From assembly GCA_947179485.1 (NCBI GenBank), contig OX359249.1:33962250-34026249 (forward strand): 64,000 nt of DNA. Direction: 5' to 3'. Of this stretch, positions 1 to 11,900 are shown piece by piece (within the stretch, counting starts at the first letter, position 1; every line of letters begins with the position of its first letter). This DNA is from Allacma fusca. Lineage: Eukaryota; Arthropoda; Collembola; Symphypleona; Sminthuridae. The position numbers and the translations under genes were made by a program. The notes beneath the pieces are model-generated. The model made no database searches and was not told the origin of the DNA. It saw nothing but the letters and a program-made list of their open reading frames with translations.

Positions 1-1149
1 AACGATTAAGGAGTACTCATTTTCTCAATTCTGGTCAAGAGCTACATTATGAAATACAATACGAAATAATATTGCTTCTTGAAAACGCGTGTCTATACAA
101 TCATGTCAATTGAACATCTTTGTGAGTACACAGAAGGAATATAGTGTATAGTTGAGTGCATTAATAAAATAATGTATGCACTCATCGGTTTACATTTGAG
201 CTCTCAGTGGGAATTTAAATTTGCTCAGTTGTACAAATACAAAATGGGAGTTATCTATATCCCGATAAAATGAAGCCGAGAGGATGTGAAGACCGTGAGG
301 TTGTAGAGCTTGGGACTACATATTGTTACCCACAAACCTACGCTTTTATTATGTTAGCGGCTTTTGCATTGATTGATATCATTAACTCCACATAGAGCCC
401 GCACAACAGCATTAAAGGGAATTCATCTTTGCTTATCTCACGCTAGAAACTAGTATCATCTCCCAACATCGGCTCGATTGTCTCAGGCAAATAGTCAGGC
501 TGTGGGAAAGTATCTTGTGCCTTATTAAATACTGAGTTGCGCAACTTGACTTAAGCGTAATATATGTAGGTAGTGGGGGTAAAAAATGACCAATTTTTAT
601 TGTGGCATAATATAATCTAATGATAGTGAGGTCGGAGCGTGTTGTGGCATAACCCTTTATTAATGACAGGATTTCATGCATATTTAAAGTATACACAGGA
701 ATTGCCACATGGATATAGAGCGTCCTACAGGGTACGACCTTTTGCTGACGACGAATTACTGCTGTTGTTTTTATTATTATTTTCATGCTGACATCATGGT
801 GACAGTAAAAGCTTGACAACTATTAGTTTTGATTTCAGCTATCAGCCCTTATATATTATGATTAGTGAAAGCAATAAAAGTCATTAGATATTTATGGTCC
901 GGGAAATGTAGATATGAGGGAGAATAGAAGTGTAGATTAGAGCTAAAATGATGGTAGGAGCTGGGAGTCTCTCAGTTTTTTCAAAATACTTTGTAGTCGG
1001 AAGAGTGCCAAAGAAGACATAAAAAGGAAAACCCCACTAGTAACAGTCACGATCGTTAGTAATTGAAATTAGTGAAAAAGTTTTCTCTTCAGCGAGATAT
1101 TATACAAGAAGGAGCAAGATATAAAAAGTTGTTAACTCTAGTCACTTTA

Positions 1150-1271
1150 ATGGCGACTCCAAGAAAAAATTACCACTGGCATCTTCTGAACTTTTTCTTG
1201 CTATTCCTTCCATCGTCACAACCACATATTTTTGGCGTTCAGGAGAACATTGCGTTCGAGCCAAGCACAAT
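1150..1271 (+). other. Speculative signal-peptide exon
   Basis: An ATG at 1150 (context TTTAATGGCG) opens a frame with basic residues, then a run rich in Leu/Phe (LLNFFLLFLP), then polar sequence, which looks like a secretion signal. A possible but weak donor (ATGG|GTATTC) at 1271/1272 would leave one base over, the phase the GPCR exon at 5620 needs. Such short hydrophobic frames occur by chance in AT-rich DNA, so this is only a candidate for the missing first coding exon. Confidence 0.15.
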
Positions 1272-2375
1272 GGGTATTCTCACAATTTTTCTATTATACT
1301 CTAATCTTTGACAGCTCACAGTCATTTTCTTGTGGTTGTTCACATCTTAAAAGTAATATTCTCGGCTCATATTCTATACGGACGGGTTGGTGTGGATGGA
1401 GCTGTGCGTAGAGTATGTAATTAAACAAAATAAGTTTACTGTCAAAATAGGTGCCCCGTACTTTGTACTTACGCTAATTTCCTCACATTAAAGCACTACA
1501 TTCATATTATTTGTATTGAGCCTGTTGATGATAAGGTGGGAAATAATTGTGCACGGCCGACGACGACTATGGATTATAGCAAATACCAGTCGTCGTTCAG
1601 TCCGAGCTGAAACTGCAAGCAATTTGTAATTCGAAAAATATTTCACTCGCGACCTTTGGCAAAAGCATCTGCTTCATACAATTGTCTTCCTCTAGGAATT
1701 GCGAATGATTTGACGAAACTTCTTGAGTCATCCCAAATGTATATACGTGCATACGGAATAAACACGAACTTGGTTTTCTGTATCTATGCAATTGTGTGTG
1801 TGTGTTACAAATGTGCGGAAAGTCTTGCCTCTCGATCCCCCCTGCGATTGTACACTTCCTTAATTATACGAGAATTTTTATCTCGTGGATTGTTTGTTCA
1901 GCGTTTTCTGCTGTGTTAAGTTCGAGCGCTTTATGAAATCCTCTACGCTAATCATAATGATAAAGTATTTACTGTATTCGTATATTGTATCAGCAGAGTT
2001 ATAATGTTATCAATTATCCTTTGTTGCGTGCATGATATCATCATCTTCACATATCCCTCCCAGTCTTGCTTATGGGCTTTTTTCATGGACTGTGTACGTT
2101 AACACAGTATGGTTAACTTCTTCGAATTTCGGCAGGCCCAACTTTGTGCATCAGCTACTTGGGCATATGTAATGTCCGTGTAGTTTGGAAGTCATTAGTA
2201 TCGGGGTTCTTTGATCGATATTTTGCAGTTAATCTTTAGTTTTATCTTCATTGAAAAATTAACAAAGGAAGGAGTTTTACATTGGCTTGGCACAAAATAC
2301 CCTTTATCCGACTGCTTCAGTGCTTAGGTGTCTTAATGTGTAGGCTTATTGTAAGTTTCACACAGATTAGTCTAG

Positions 2376-2574
2376 GAGGAAGAATATATGAGGGATTTTT
2401 TGGTTCAGAGGCCTAACTCCATGGTGCATATTGATATGCATACTGGTAACTGTGAGGAGAAGCCGGGATTACATATTTTAATCGATGGAAAGCTCAGAAG
2501 TATGTGGGCATTGGATGAATTATTATTAACCGGAGGCAAGAAAAATGAGTGCTTCATGGTAAATGAAGATCTAC
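2376..2574 (+). other. Speculative upstream exon of the adhesion GPCR
   Basis: A 66-codon open stretch with balanced, protein-like composition (two Cys, Trp, several acidic residues) follows an AG at 2374-2375. A GTTAGT donor after 2574 would leave one base, matching the phase of the exon at 5620; a better donor (ATG|GTAAAT after 2556) would not match. The polypyrimidine tract upstream is poor and I recognise no domain. It could equally be a chance frame. Confidence 0.18.
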
Positions 2575-5500
2575 GTTAGTGTCAGGGTCAATACTTGGAT
2601 TTAATATATTACTTACGCATTTTACATAACCACAATTGAATGACTACCTCTTGGGTTCCTGTTTCAGGTGGCAATGTCTCCGTGCCGTTGTAACGAAGAC
2701 GATGAGAATTTCTTCGTGTAACCAATGCAATGTACCTCCAAATTTACAGTAATGCTAATATAGGGAAAACAAAACATTTGAGCCAAACGACTCCATCTAG
2801 TCCTTTTGGAACTTGTACATGTAATGGGCTGAGACTTGTAACCTTAATCTTATGCAATACTGCGGTCGTCATTCCTTCTGCGGAATTGCAAATACTCAAA
2901 TGTACATAAATATGACAAAGTAAGAGTTAAAAATGTATGTAACCTACACAAAATTGAGGGAACATCTGGACTGGGGGAATGTGATTTCAATTACAAAGAG
3001 AAAAGTTAATATTTGTTTTAAAAAATATTCCTGTGTTGTGTAAAGGTGAGGTTATGGCATGACTCTGACTCCATCGTTACCAAAGGAGTTCTGCTTAGGA
3101 GTTTAGGTCATGATCTTAAAATTCAAATGTTTATGTTTCACATAAAATTCCACCTACATTGTGGACGAACCACTCCTCTCCCATGTCTGGTCTCTTTGGC
3201 TTTTCCAACCGACGGGTGAATAAATCAGGGAAATATTAGCGTTTTCACTTGAATTTCCTTATTTATTTCCAGATTAATGACTGGTCTCGGCGAATTAATC
3301 ATTTAATATTCAGATGTAGTTTATAAGCAAAATTCAAGATAACACTCAACAAGTTGATCCTCTCTCCAAGACGTATGTATAACAAGCACCTTTTTAGATT
3401 TTCGCTCAAATCTAAACGCGAAAAACTCTGGGGTAGTTTCTACATGTAATTTTTTCTTACAATTTATGAATACATTTCGTTGTGTGGTGACCGGTGACCA
3501 CAGTGTGGTCACTCCTTACTCACAGGGCTACCAATTCCTACAACCAATCATGAAGCACATATGCTTATGCAGGAATCATTTGCCTTTTGTTATTGTTTGA
3601 GGAACAGCCTTATTCAGCTGAATACTAATAATTTTAATTTTTAAACTTGTTTTAATGACTAGAGAGTCATTCATACATTCTGGGATATGGGGTCCACAGC
3701 GTGCATCTATAGTATTATAATAAAGCTCACATACAGTTATGACAAATTTATTACTATATGTGGTGAATAATTTTCCAAGTAATCTTACGTCTTGAGTATT
3801 TCCTTTATCGGGACGCTTATGCCCCGTATTTTGGGGTCTTAGAAATCTGTTCTTGGATAGATTTTGCATGTAATTTATATTGCAACAGTGCAAATGTCAT
3901 GCACCGCAATAAGCAGGACAGTACTGTGAAGGTCAGCTAGAACTGTAAATGCTTAAAAAAAAGTGATTAGCGCAAACTTGGGAGTTTATTCCTTGCCTTT
4001 ATGTCGTAATTAATCTGATCATTAATCATAGCATGCAATCAGTTCAATTCTAACAATAAGTACATACACATGTCTGAGTCATAGCCACATTATTGGAACA
4101 AAAATCGAGGGATCAATGCCGCTGTAGATTGCCATCGGTTTTATTTTTTTTGTGTGCCTTTTCCTTGACACATGTGTACCACGCACTTAATATATGACTG
4201 AGACGTGTAACGCACTGACTCAGAGTACAGAGACACAGCTGAATGCAGTTATTTCGCAAGGGCACATTTTATTGAGCCACAGAGATCAGGCTTTGAGACG
4301 ATTAACGGGGAGAACTCATTTATTTAAGCTCTCTTGTAAATGCGACATGGAGTAGATTTAGTTCCAATATTTGTTCTCCACCGGTTTTTTTCACGTGGAC
4401 GTTAGATTATTTTTATGACTTCGTCGTGGTTAACAAATACAGCAGTAACATGAATGCTCTTAGACAGATGCATTTACGTATGAGGGTTACGACGGCTCTG
4501 ACGAACGCCAAGTATACAAGGAAAGTATAAAGATATTGGTTTTTTCGGAAAAAACAATTCATAAATGACACCCTTTGAGAAATGATTGGCATCTTAAAAG
4601 TTTTGACTGCACACAGAGTCATGTAAACATGATATGTGCATACACACCCGCACTCATGTCATAAGAAAATGTCTTGGGGGAACGCAAAAACACGCAAGTT
4701 GAGTCTGGGCTTATTGCTTGTTAGTATGAGCTAGAATTTTTAAGAATAAAGATATGAGAAAAGTTTCCTCAAAAGTAAATCTAGGGAAGAACACGATCCA
4801 ACCTTAGGGAACTCACAATTAGAAACACGGTCTTTTTGCAGATCATTTGCCTTCGGTGCAGAGGCATATCATCAAAAATTGCAAATAATACTCTTGACAA
4901 TACCCAACATTCGAAATTATATCTCGTTGAAAAATGTACCATTTGTAAAAATGAAGTTAATTTAAAGGCAAGTAACAACAATATTTTTGCATCGAAGTAT
5001 AAACAAGTCAACCCTGCAAGTTCAAATGCTAGGAAGCTCCCAAACTTCATTCAAATGTACGAATCCATGTAATTTCCGAAATCTACGTGCCGATAAAGTA
5101 TGAATAAGCAATGGAGTCTATGACCACTCAGGAGACGGAGAGGAGGCTTTTGCATACGGACATATACATATGTACTGACATGTAGATGCACGGTCCATAC
5201 ACTATTATCAATGAAGAACAACCATACGGATGGACAGGTTTTCTTTTTTCCGCTCTCGCTGTAGTAATCATTTGCTGTTGTTGTACTTTGACATATTGCA
5301 TACAATTACCAACTTTGAAAGATAGAGTAGAGGCCAACGGAGTTGAAGAAAAGCAATTTTCATCGTTCGTAATATACCTATTAAGTCAATCACCCAGTCC
5401 CGTTGCTTTGCTTTTCTTTCAACATTTCCAAGTTTGAATTTACACAGGGCAACCAAGATTTGGTCAAGTTAAATTTTTCAGTTTTATGAGGTTTACGCAT

Positions 5501-5619
5501 TTTTAATAGATAACAATAAAATAACTCGCGGCGGAATGCAATGAGGTAAAGGATGGATGCAATAAAAAACTACGGAGCAATTCTCAATTAAACTTTAATT
5601 ATTATTACTAAAATTTCAG

Positions 5620-5981
5620 TGACATCAATGGAGGGCTCGACTACCCCAGGACCTGTAAGAAACCCGATACGAATGGTATTCTGTGATAAAAAAAAGGTTG
5701 ACTTGCCGGACAGTCTCTACGGTCAATTTGATTTGCCAAGTACTATTGCAACTCCGGGAGGGACTCGCGTTCTGTCTCCGTGTCCACACGGCGAGACAAA
5801 AGTAGGTGCAGTTCGTATCTTTGAAATAGTTCAGGATTCAACTACAGAAAAACAGGAATCGTTGGTGAAGCAGAGTCAACCCGGATTGACGAGCATTTGC
5901 TATTTGGATAAAAACTCGGCAACGGGCTACAATTGGACTCATGTTGAGGATGATGGCAATTTACGCAAATGTCGCGAGCAA
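5620..5981 (+). CDS. Adhesion GPCR exon: hormone-receptor (HormR) domain
   Basis: The acceptor TTTCAG at 5619 and the donor CAA|GTATGC after 5981 bound 121 codons. Four cysteines are placed as in HormR domains: FC, then a PSTIATPGGT stretch, PCPHG, SIC, then W followed by DGNLRKC. These domains sit just N-terminal to GAIN in many adhesion GPCRs. A polar stretch of roughly 25 residues (STTEKQESLVKQ) lies between the second and third Cys, longer than I expect for the family. The assignment rests on Cys, Trp and Gly-Pro spacing rather than on a database match. Confidence 0.7.
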
Positions 5982-8900
5982 GTATGCCTTTCATTCTATA
6001 GTTTCTATTCACTGTAATGTATTTTAATGCCGTCGTTACTTTATATGATCATGTACCTAGTCTTAAGCTTTGAAATACACACTCACATTTATGTCATCGA
6101 TTATGTAAGGCGCTTTCATCTCAGATATATTCATGCGTTCTTTTTTTTTTAAGAGATATTCACGTGAAAACTAACCAAGTTTATCTGTTTGGGTCTATTT
6201 ATAGAAATTCATTAATTTTTATTGTACCTATACAGCTTGGTTGTGTACGCACAGTTAGGAAATATGCATGTGCTATGCATTCACACCGTTTCCCACATAT
6301 ATTTATGGGAACGAGCCTGTGAGACATTTTGACCGGGAAAACGTTGAACTTTTAGCTGAGATCCTCTGACTAAAAGGAAGACCAGGAAGCCTGCAGGAGC
6401 TCATGTTCACAAGGCAGACAAACAGTAGCTCATTACTTTTTGTAGGCCCGATTTCTATCTCAAAATAAAATCATATAGGCACTTAGTTTCTGAGTAATTA
6501 ATTTTCATAGTGGGTGTTTGTAATTTCGTGCAAACTGCTGTCAGGTCATCAAATACAATAATCGGAAAGATGAATTTTAAAACTTGCATTAATATGCAAG
6601 AGTGGTGGTTGAGAAAAGTTACAATAATATTTGGTAGCAATAAGACATGCTTATTGTGCCAACTTGTTCAAGTACATAGTACTTTATGAGAGATTTGTTT
6701 CCTCCAGAGTGTACTGTACTGTACTGTACTTGAGAGTACGCACATATAATGTACTTCCATAATGACAGCCTGCCGGCTGTGTGTAGAAAATTATTAAAAA
6801 AAACTTTATTGCTAGCGTCTCAAAGTAAGTAAGGAAGCATACGCACACATGGGGTCATAAAAATGTTGGAAAATGCAGCTTCACAGCCGAGAAGTTTAGA
6901 AAAGTTAGTGAATTTTTCCCTCGCAAATACAGGACGATATGGTGATGATGAGGCCTTGTTTAAATATTGTTTCACTTTATGTTTCACTTGACGATGTCCG
7001 CGTAAATCCATTCCATGTGTTCATTCGTTGACCCATTACATGTTACGCTGTAAATTTATTATATCGTTGAGGTCGTAAATAGCAAACAAGTTTCAAAGTT
7101 GGAGCATATTGGTAATACCATGTTTCCGAGACATGTATGATTTTAAGGGGCGTTAAGGAACTCAAATGAGGCTTCCGCTGCCAAATTACTAACATACCAT
7201 TTAAAAACGGCATTAAAACTTTTTTGATGTGTAGTTGCTATGATGGATTTGTTGTGATTCCAAGGCATGGGCAACACTGGGACATGAATTGAGTACTCTG
7301 ACACAAGACTCTCAAACAATAACTCCCTACAACATGAGGCAGGCTGTTCCAAAATTAACAAGACTCCTGCGGTACGCCGTCAAGGACTATGAAAGTGCGC
7401 GAATCCTAATTGACAGTGTCAGTCGACTGCTAGAGGCGGATGAAATTTTCTCTGATCCTTCAATGGCAACTGAGCAAACACGGAAAACCCTCTTTGATTT
7501 GATTGATTCTTATGCTAAGAATGCTATTTTGCAGCCGGGTGAAAGAATCTCCATCAGTTCGACAGCCATTTCCGTGGAAACCGTCATCTTCCCACCGGAA
7601 GACAATCTGGAGTATACCTATGATTTCCAATCCATGCACCTCCCTAATGAAGCCCTGACTATGTCGAGAAGAACCTCTGACAAACCCAGACTGCAATTAG
7701 TGGCGTACAGTAATCAACTTTTTTTCCATTGGGGACAGGGACAGGATAAAGCATCGTCAAGTGAGAACATCACGGATGAGACCACAGTTATGCCGGACCA
7801 GGAAGAATTTACAGGGGAATGGCGGGTAATTTCCGTGACTTTTGAGGGAACTAAAATTGAGAACTTGACAGAACCAATTGTGTACACCCTTCCTGTCAAT
7901 CACACGGCGAATAACAGTCAATGGGTTTGCGTCTTTTGGGATACTGATGGTAAGCAAATAAAATGAGTTTTACCTTCCAATCCGCCCACCTTCACCCTCC
8001 AACCACATCATTATATGTAGATGCAATTCCTCCAGGTGTAACAGTAGATTTTAATAAAGAAGCAAACAGGAATAAGATTTATTTATCATTTTTATTGTGT
8101 CCAACCCTATGATTTAGATCACATCAATAAAATAGGAGTCACAGACGCTGTTGTAATAATAGACGTTGAATCCATTCCAAAGCTAATTACTGTATTCAGT
8201 TCTCACCATTAGGAGCCAATTCTTTCTCCGTTTTTCCCCATAGAAAGGCTAATGTTATTTTGTAAACTACCGTATATGTACATAGCTCTAGTCTGGCTCT
8301 GAATGGTAAAAGAATATTTTGACTTTCTCACAATCAAGGCTTTTAAAAACCACAGTTATTATACCCTCCAAAGTTTTTACTTGTTTTATTCTCAAAGAAA
8401 GCTCCCCCCGTCTTAATGATGACAAAAACAGGAAAATTCTTCAATTTTTAACTATTTTTCATATTTCCGGCTAAATTGGTCCTTCCCGTTAGTTTTCATT
8501 AGAGTTTTAGTGGTAGAGAGAGAGTGTATATATATGTAATTACCTTTATGGAGACTCTGGTCTCGGAGGAGGAATCCTTTTAAAACCATAGTTGTCCTCG
8601 GGTATGAACAATAATAAAATTTCTGGATGAAGTCAGATGACATAATTAGCTTCTAGCGATTCAAGAAATTAAATAAGAAATTCAATTTGGGCACCTGTAA
8701 TCTTCAAATCTCAGGAATGCTCATGATTAGAGATTAAGTCTGATGAATGTTTCGTAATCTTGACAGAAAGTAAGTGGTCATCTCGAGGGATGAGGAATGT
8801 CAGATTACCCAACGGGACTTTACAATGCGAATCAAGTCATTTGACAGCTTTTTCAGTTTTACTGGATCCTTTTCCAACTCACAAAGAGAATCCAATTGAA

Positions 8901-11900
8901 TCCGATAGGGATGAGGCCGATGGGAAAACCAAAGCATCTATTAATGCTCTACTTCCAGACGATATTCACGCACACATTCTGTCACTACTATCATCTGTCG
9001 GATCAGCATTGAGCATAACAGGCTTAGCCATAACTGTTCTCACTTTTGGACTATTCAGGTGAGATTCCATCTTGTACGTATGTGGCTGTCTTGAAGGGAA
9101 TTGAGTGTGAAGTCCTAATCATTTCTTATTATTTGGTTTGTATGACCAGGCTTACGAATCCTGTCGGGCTTGCAAAATTAGAATCTCTAGAGTAATTATT
9201 TAAACTAAATGGAACTAATTTGAGAGAGACGCCTGAGTAAAATTGATGATTAATTTAAATTTCAAATTTTTCTAACTAATAATTCCTTGCTTAGCAATCC
9301 TTAGGCAATAAATTAAGATTAACTTCTAATGATGCTCGTGTTTGGAATGGTAGAATGGCAAACAGGACTAATTACGAGCATGACTACATCTAAATAATAC
9401 TTACGCAAATGTGAGCATTTACGTAATATACTCCGTGTCTTCACGTCCCAAGCATCAGCCCTACGTAGTACGTTGAGACTCCCTTGAATTATGTGACATT
9501 TTTAGGAAAAAGAATACCTCCATTCACATTCGAAATAGTAAACTGCCAACAGAGGTGATCTTTTGACAAATTAGTCATGTCCTGTGTATGTACAAACAGT
9601 ACAACAGTACAAATACTATGAGCGTTGATAAATTTCAACTTTCAGAGAATTTTAAACCTCAAGTAAATCCCAGTCAATTTAATACTGGCATTGTAAATGA
9701 TACTGTAACTTTAGCCCCGCATTCATTATCGTATTCTTGTAGTGGCGTATGTGTATCGTATCGTGCTCGTGTTTAAATTTTTAAATTGTTACAATACACA
9801 CGCTGCTATGCGCTGCACGGTAATCATGCCGTCAAATCCTTACTTTTTACGTGATATTACCTGCTGTAGGTAACAAAGTCCGGATGATTAAATCGGAGAT
9901 TTAACGTTGTTAAAGATAGCAGTGATATTATCATCAGTATGGAAATCCTGATGTGACGTTAGTTTTTTGTATAACAATGGAAGCATGAGATATTGATGTA
10001 AAAAAATGAATTAACGACCAAGTTCCCTTTAATTATTAGAATTTGAATCCTCTTTACTCCAGTCAACCTTTTTTCCTTATTGTTGTTTTTGTAGATCCAT
10101 ATAATAATAATTTATAGGTGCAATTGACGAAAGTTCGTTTACTTAATTTTACACAGGGGTCAATCTTATTTAACAAGTGAGGAAGCAAAATGTTTCAGAT
10201 TTTTTCTCATGTTTCAAAGCATGACGGAATTCTACATTTGTACATGTTATAGGGTGTCATCACGTACTTTAAGTCTCAGAGTTCCATAAAGGGTAAGTAC
10301 ATGCACAAAGGAACTTCATCAGTGGCTGCATTCAATCAATTGTGGTGTAAAGCTGAGTGGCGTCCTCATAAATGAGTAAAGTCATCAAAATGGATTTTAT
10401 TTCAAGTTGAATATTTTCACAGTGAAAACTCTGAGACAAGATATAAATTTAAATATAGTATAATTGGGAAGAGGCGTTGAACTCGTACAATAGGATCTTC
10501 TAAAAATGTATAAAAATGCTTGGACTGCGTCTGTGTGTGTGTGTGTGAATAGGGAAATAAGCTGAAGAGGAAAACTAATAGATGAGATCATAAATTTTAT
10601 CGGAAAAAAATCTTGCACAATACAGGTCAAGATGAATTCATGTGATTGCAAAAGGAAGGATTACATGTGTGAGTAAAGAAAAGTATGAAAAATATGCCTA
10701 GAGTTAAAATGATTCGCGACCTAAAAGGATCGAAGGTATTGTTAGCCAGTCCAATGAATTTAAAGCAAGTCATTTTTATTTATTATTAAAGCAGAAAAGC
10801 AAGCAAGCTGATTACAAGCAAGTCTTAATCTTACTAAAGCCGAGTTTGAGAATAAGATTTCTATCCAATCCCTAGACTCTGACCGTTATATCAATATTCT
10901 TCAAGATTCTATACCCTCTTAATTAACTGATACTCCCTACCTCTCAATTTTTTTTCTCACTACCACTCAACTACACAAATAATTATAATATTCATCACAT
11001 AGACCATATTGTCTAAAGTCGACGGGTTGTAAGCTTTAACAATGTTTACTCTAATGTAAACAGGATCAACACACATAAAATATTTAGTGCTGCCTACAAT
11101 ATTTTCTCCCTGTCTGACAAAGACGAGTGAGTCTCACCGCAACACATTCAAAATTACATATGCATGCAGAAATCCAACGGCGACTCCCCGCTTCACAGAC
11201 AATCTCAAGCCCTCTTCTATATGCACCTGGAGTTTTATGATAAAACACATTCTTCCCTTCAAGTGTGCAAACATCTTGTATCCTTTATTTAATTCACATA
11301 TTTTTACAATGCCACATAATTAATTTTTCAAGTTTCAAGGCACACATGGTTAATATTCTAAGACGTTTTTAAGTGTGATCTCTTCCGGGGAGTACTTAAG
11401 AGGTGTAGATGTTCGTCTTTGAGCTAGAGTTATTGGAAAGCAGTATGCACAATGTCAGTTGCATCTCTTTGTAAGGGGAAAATTAATCTGCAGTTGTATT
11501 TCCCTACGCATGCTCTTCACTTTTTGATGAATGACTCCAAATTATGTCTTTATTTTGTCAGCCCCGGAATCCAACCATAGTTTACTTAATCAAATGGGCA
11601 TGATTATGTTAATTCAGACGTACTAAATTGGGAGATTTGTGTATTTGTTAAAAATGATGTCGAAGGTTCTTTTGACACTCGTCCTCTCTTTTTATTTGTA
11701 GGTGTCTGAGAAAAGAGCGATCTAATCGAATTTTGCTGAACTTAAGTATCTCTCTCTTCTTTCTCCATCTGATGTCCCTGATCAGTGACGTAAATTTGTG
11801 GCATCATTACTGCCTCGTACCATCCGCCTTACTCCACTACCTTCTGCTGAGTTCCATCAGCTGGATGTTGGTGGAGGCTCACCACATGCATAATTTGGTG

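Larger units (their letters stand above)
1..5619. other. 5' flank or upstream introns of the adhesion GPCR gene; no secure gene
   Basis: No open frame here resembles a known protein, and most are short AT-rich chance frames on both strands. Because the first recognisable GPCR exon (5620) starts in mid-codon, at least one earlier exon must exist, here or to the left of the window. Two weak candidates are noted separately: a hydrophobic N-terminus at 1150 and an open stretch at 2376-2574. Otherwise I see only non-coding DNA. Confidence 0.5.

Noticed and set aside
5186-5437. Frame with a hydrophobic CCCC-containing stretch resembling a membrane anchor
   Set aside because: It runs antisense to overlapping minus-strand frames, has no splice context in phase with the GPCR exon at 5620, and its composition is typical of chance.
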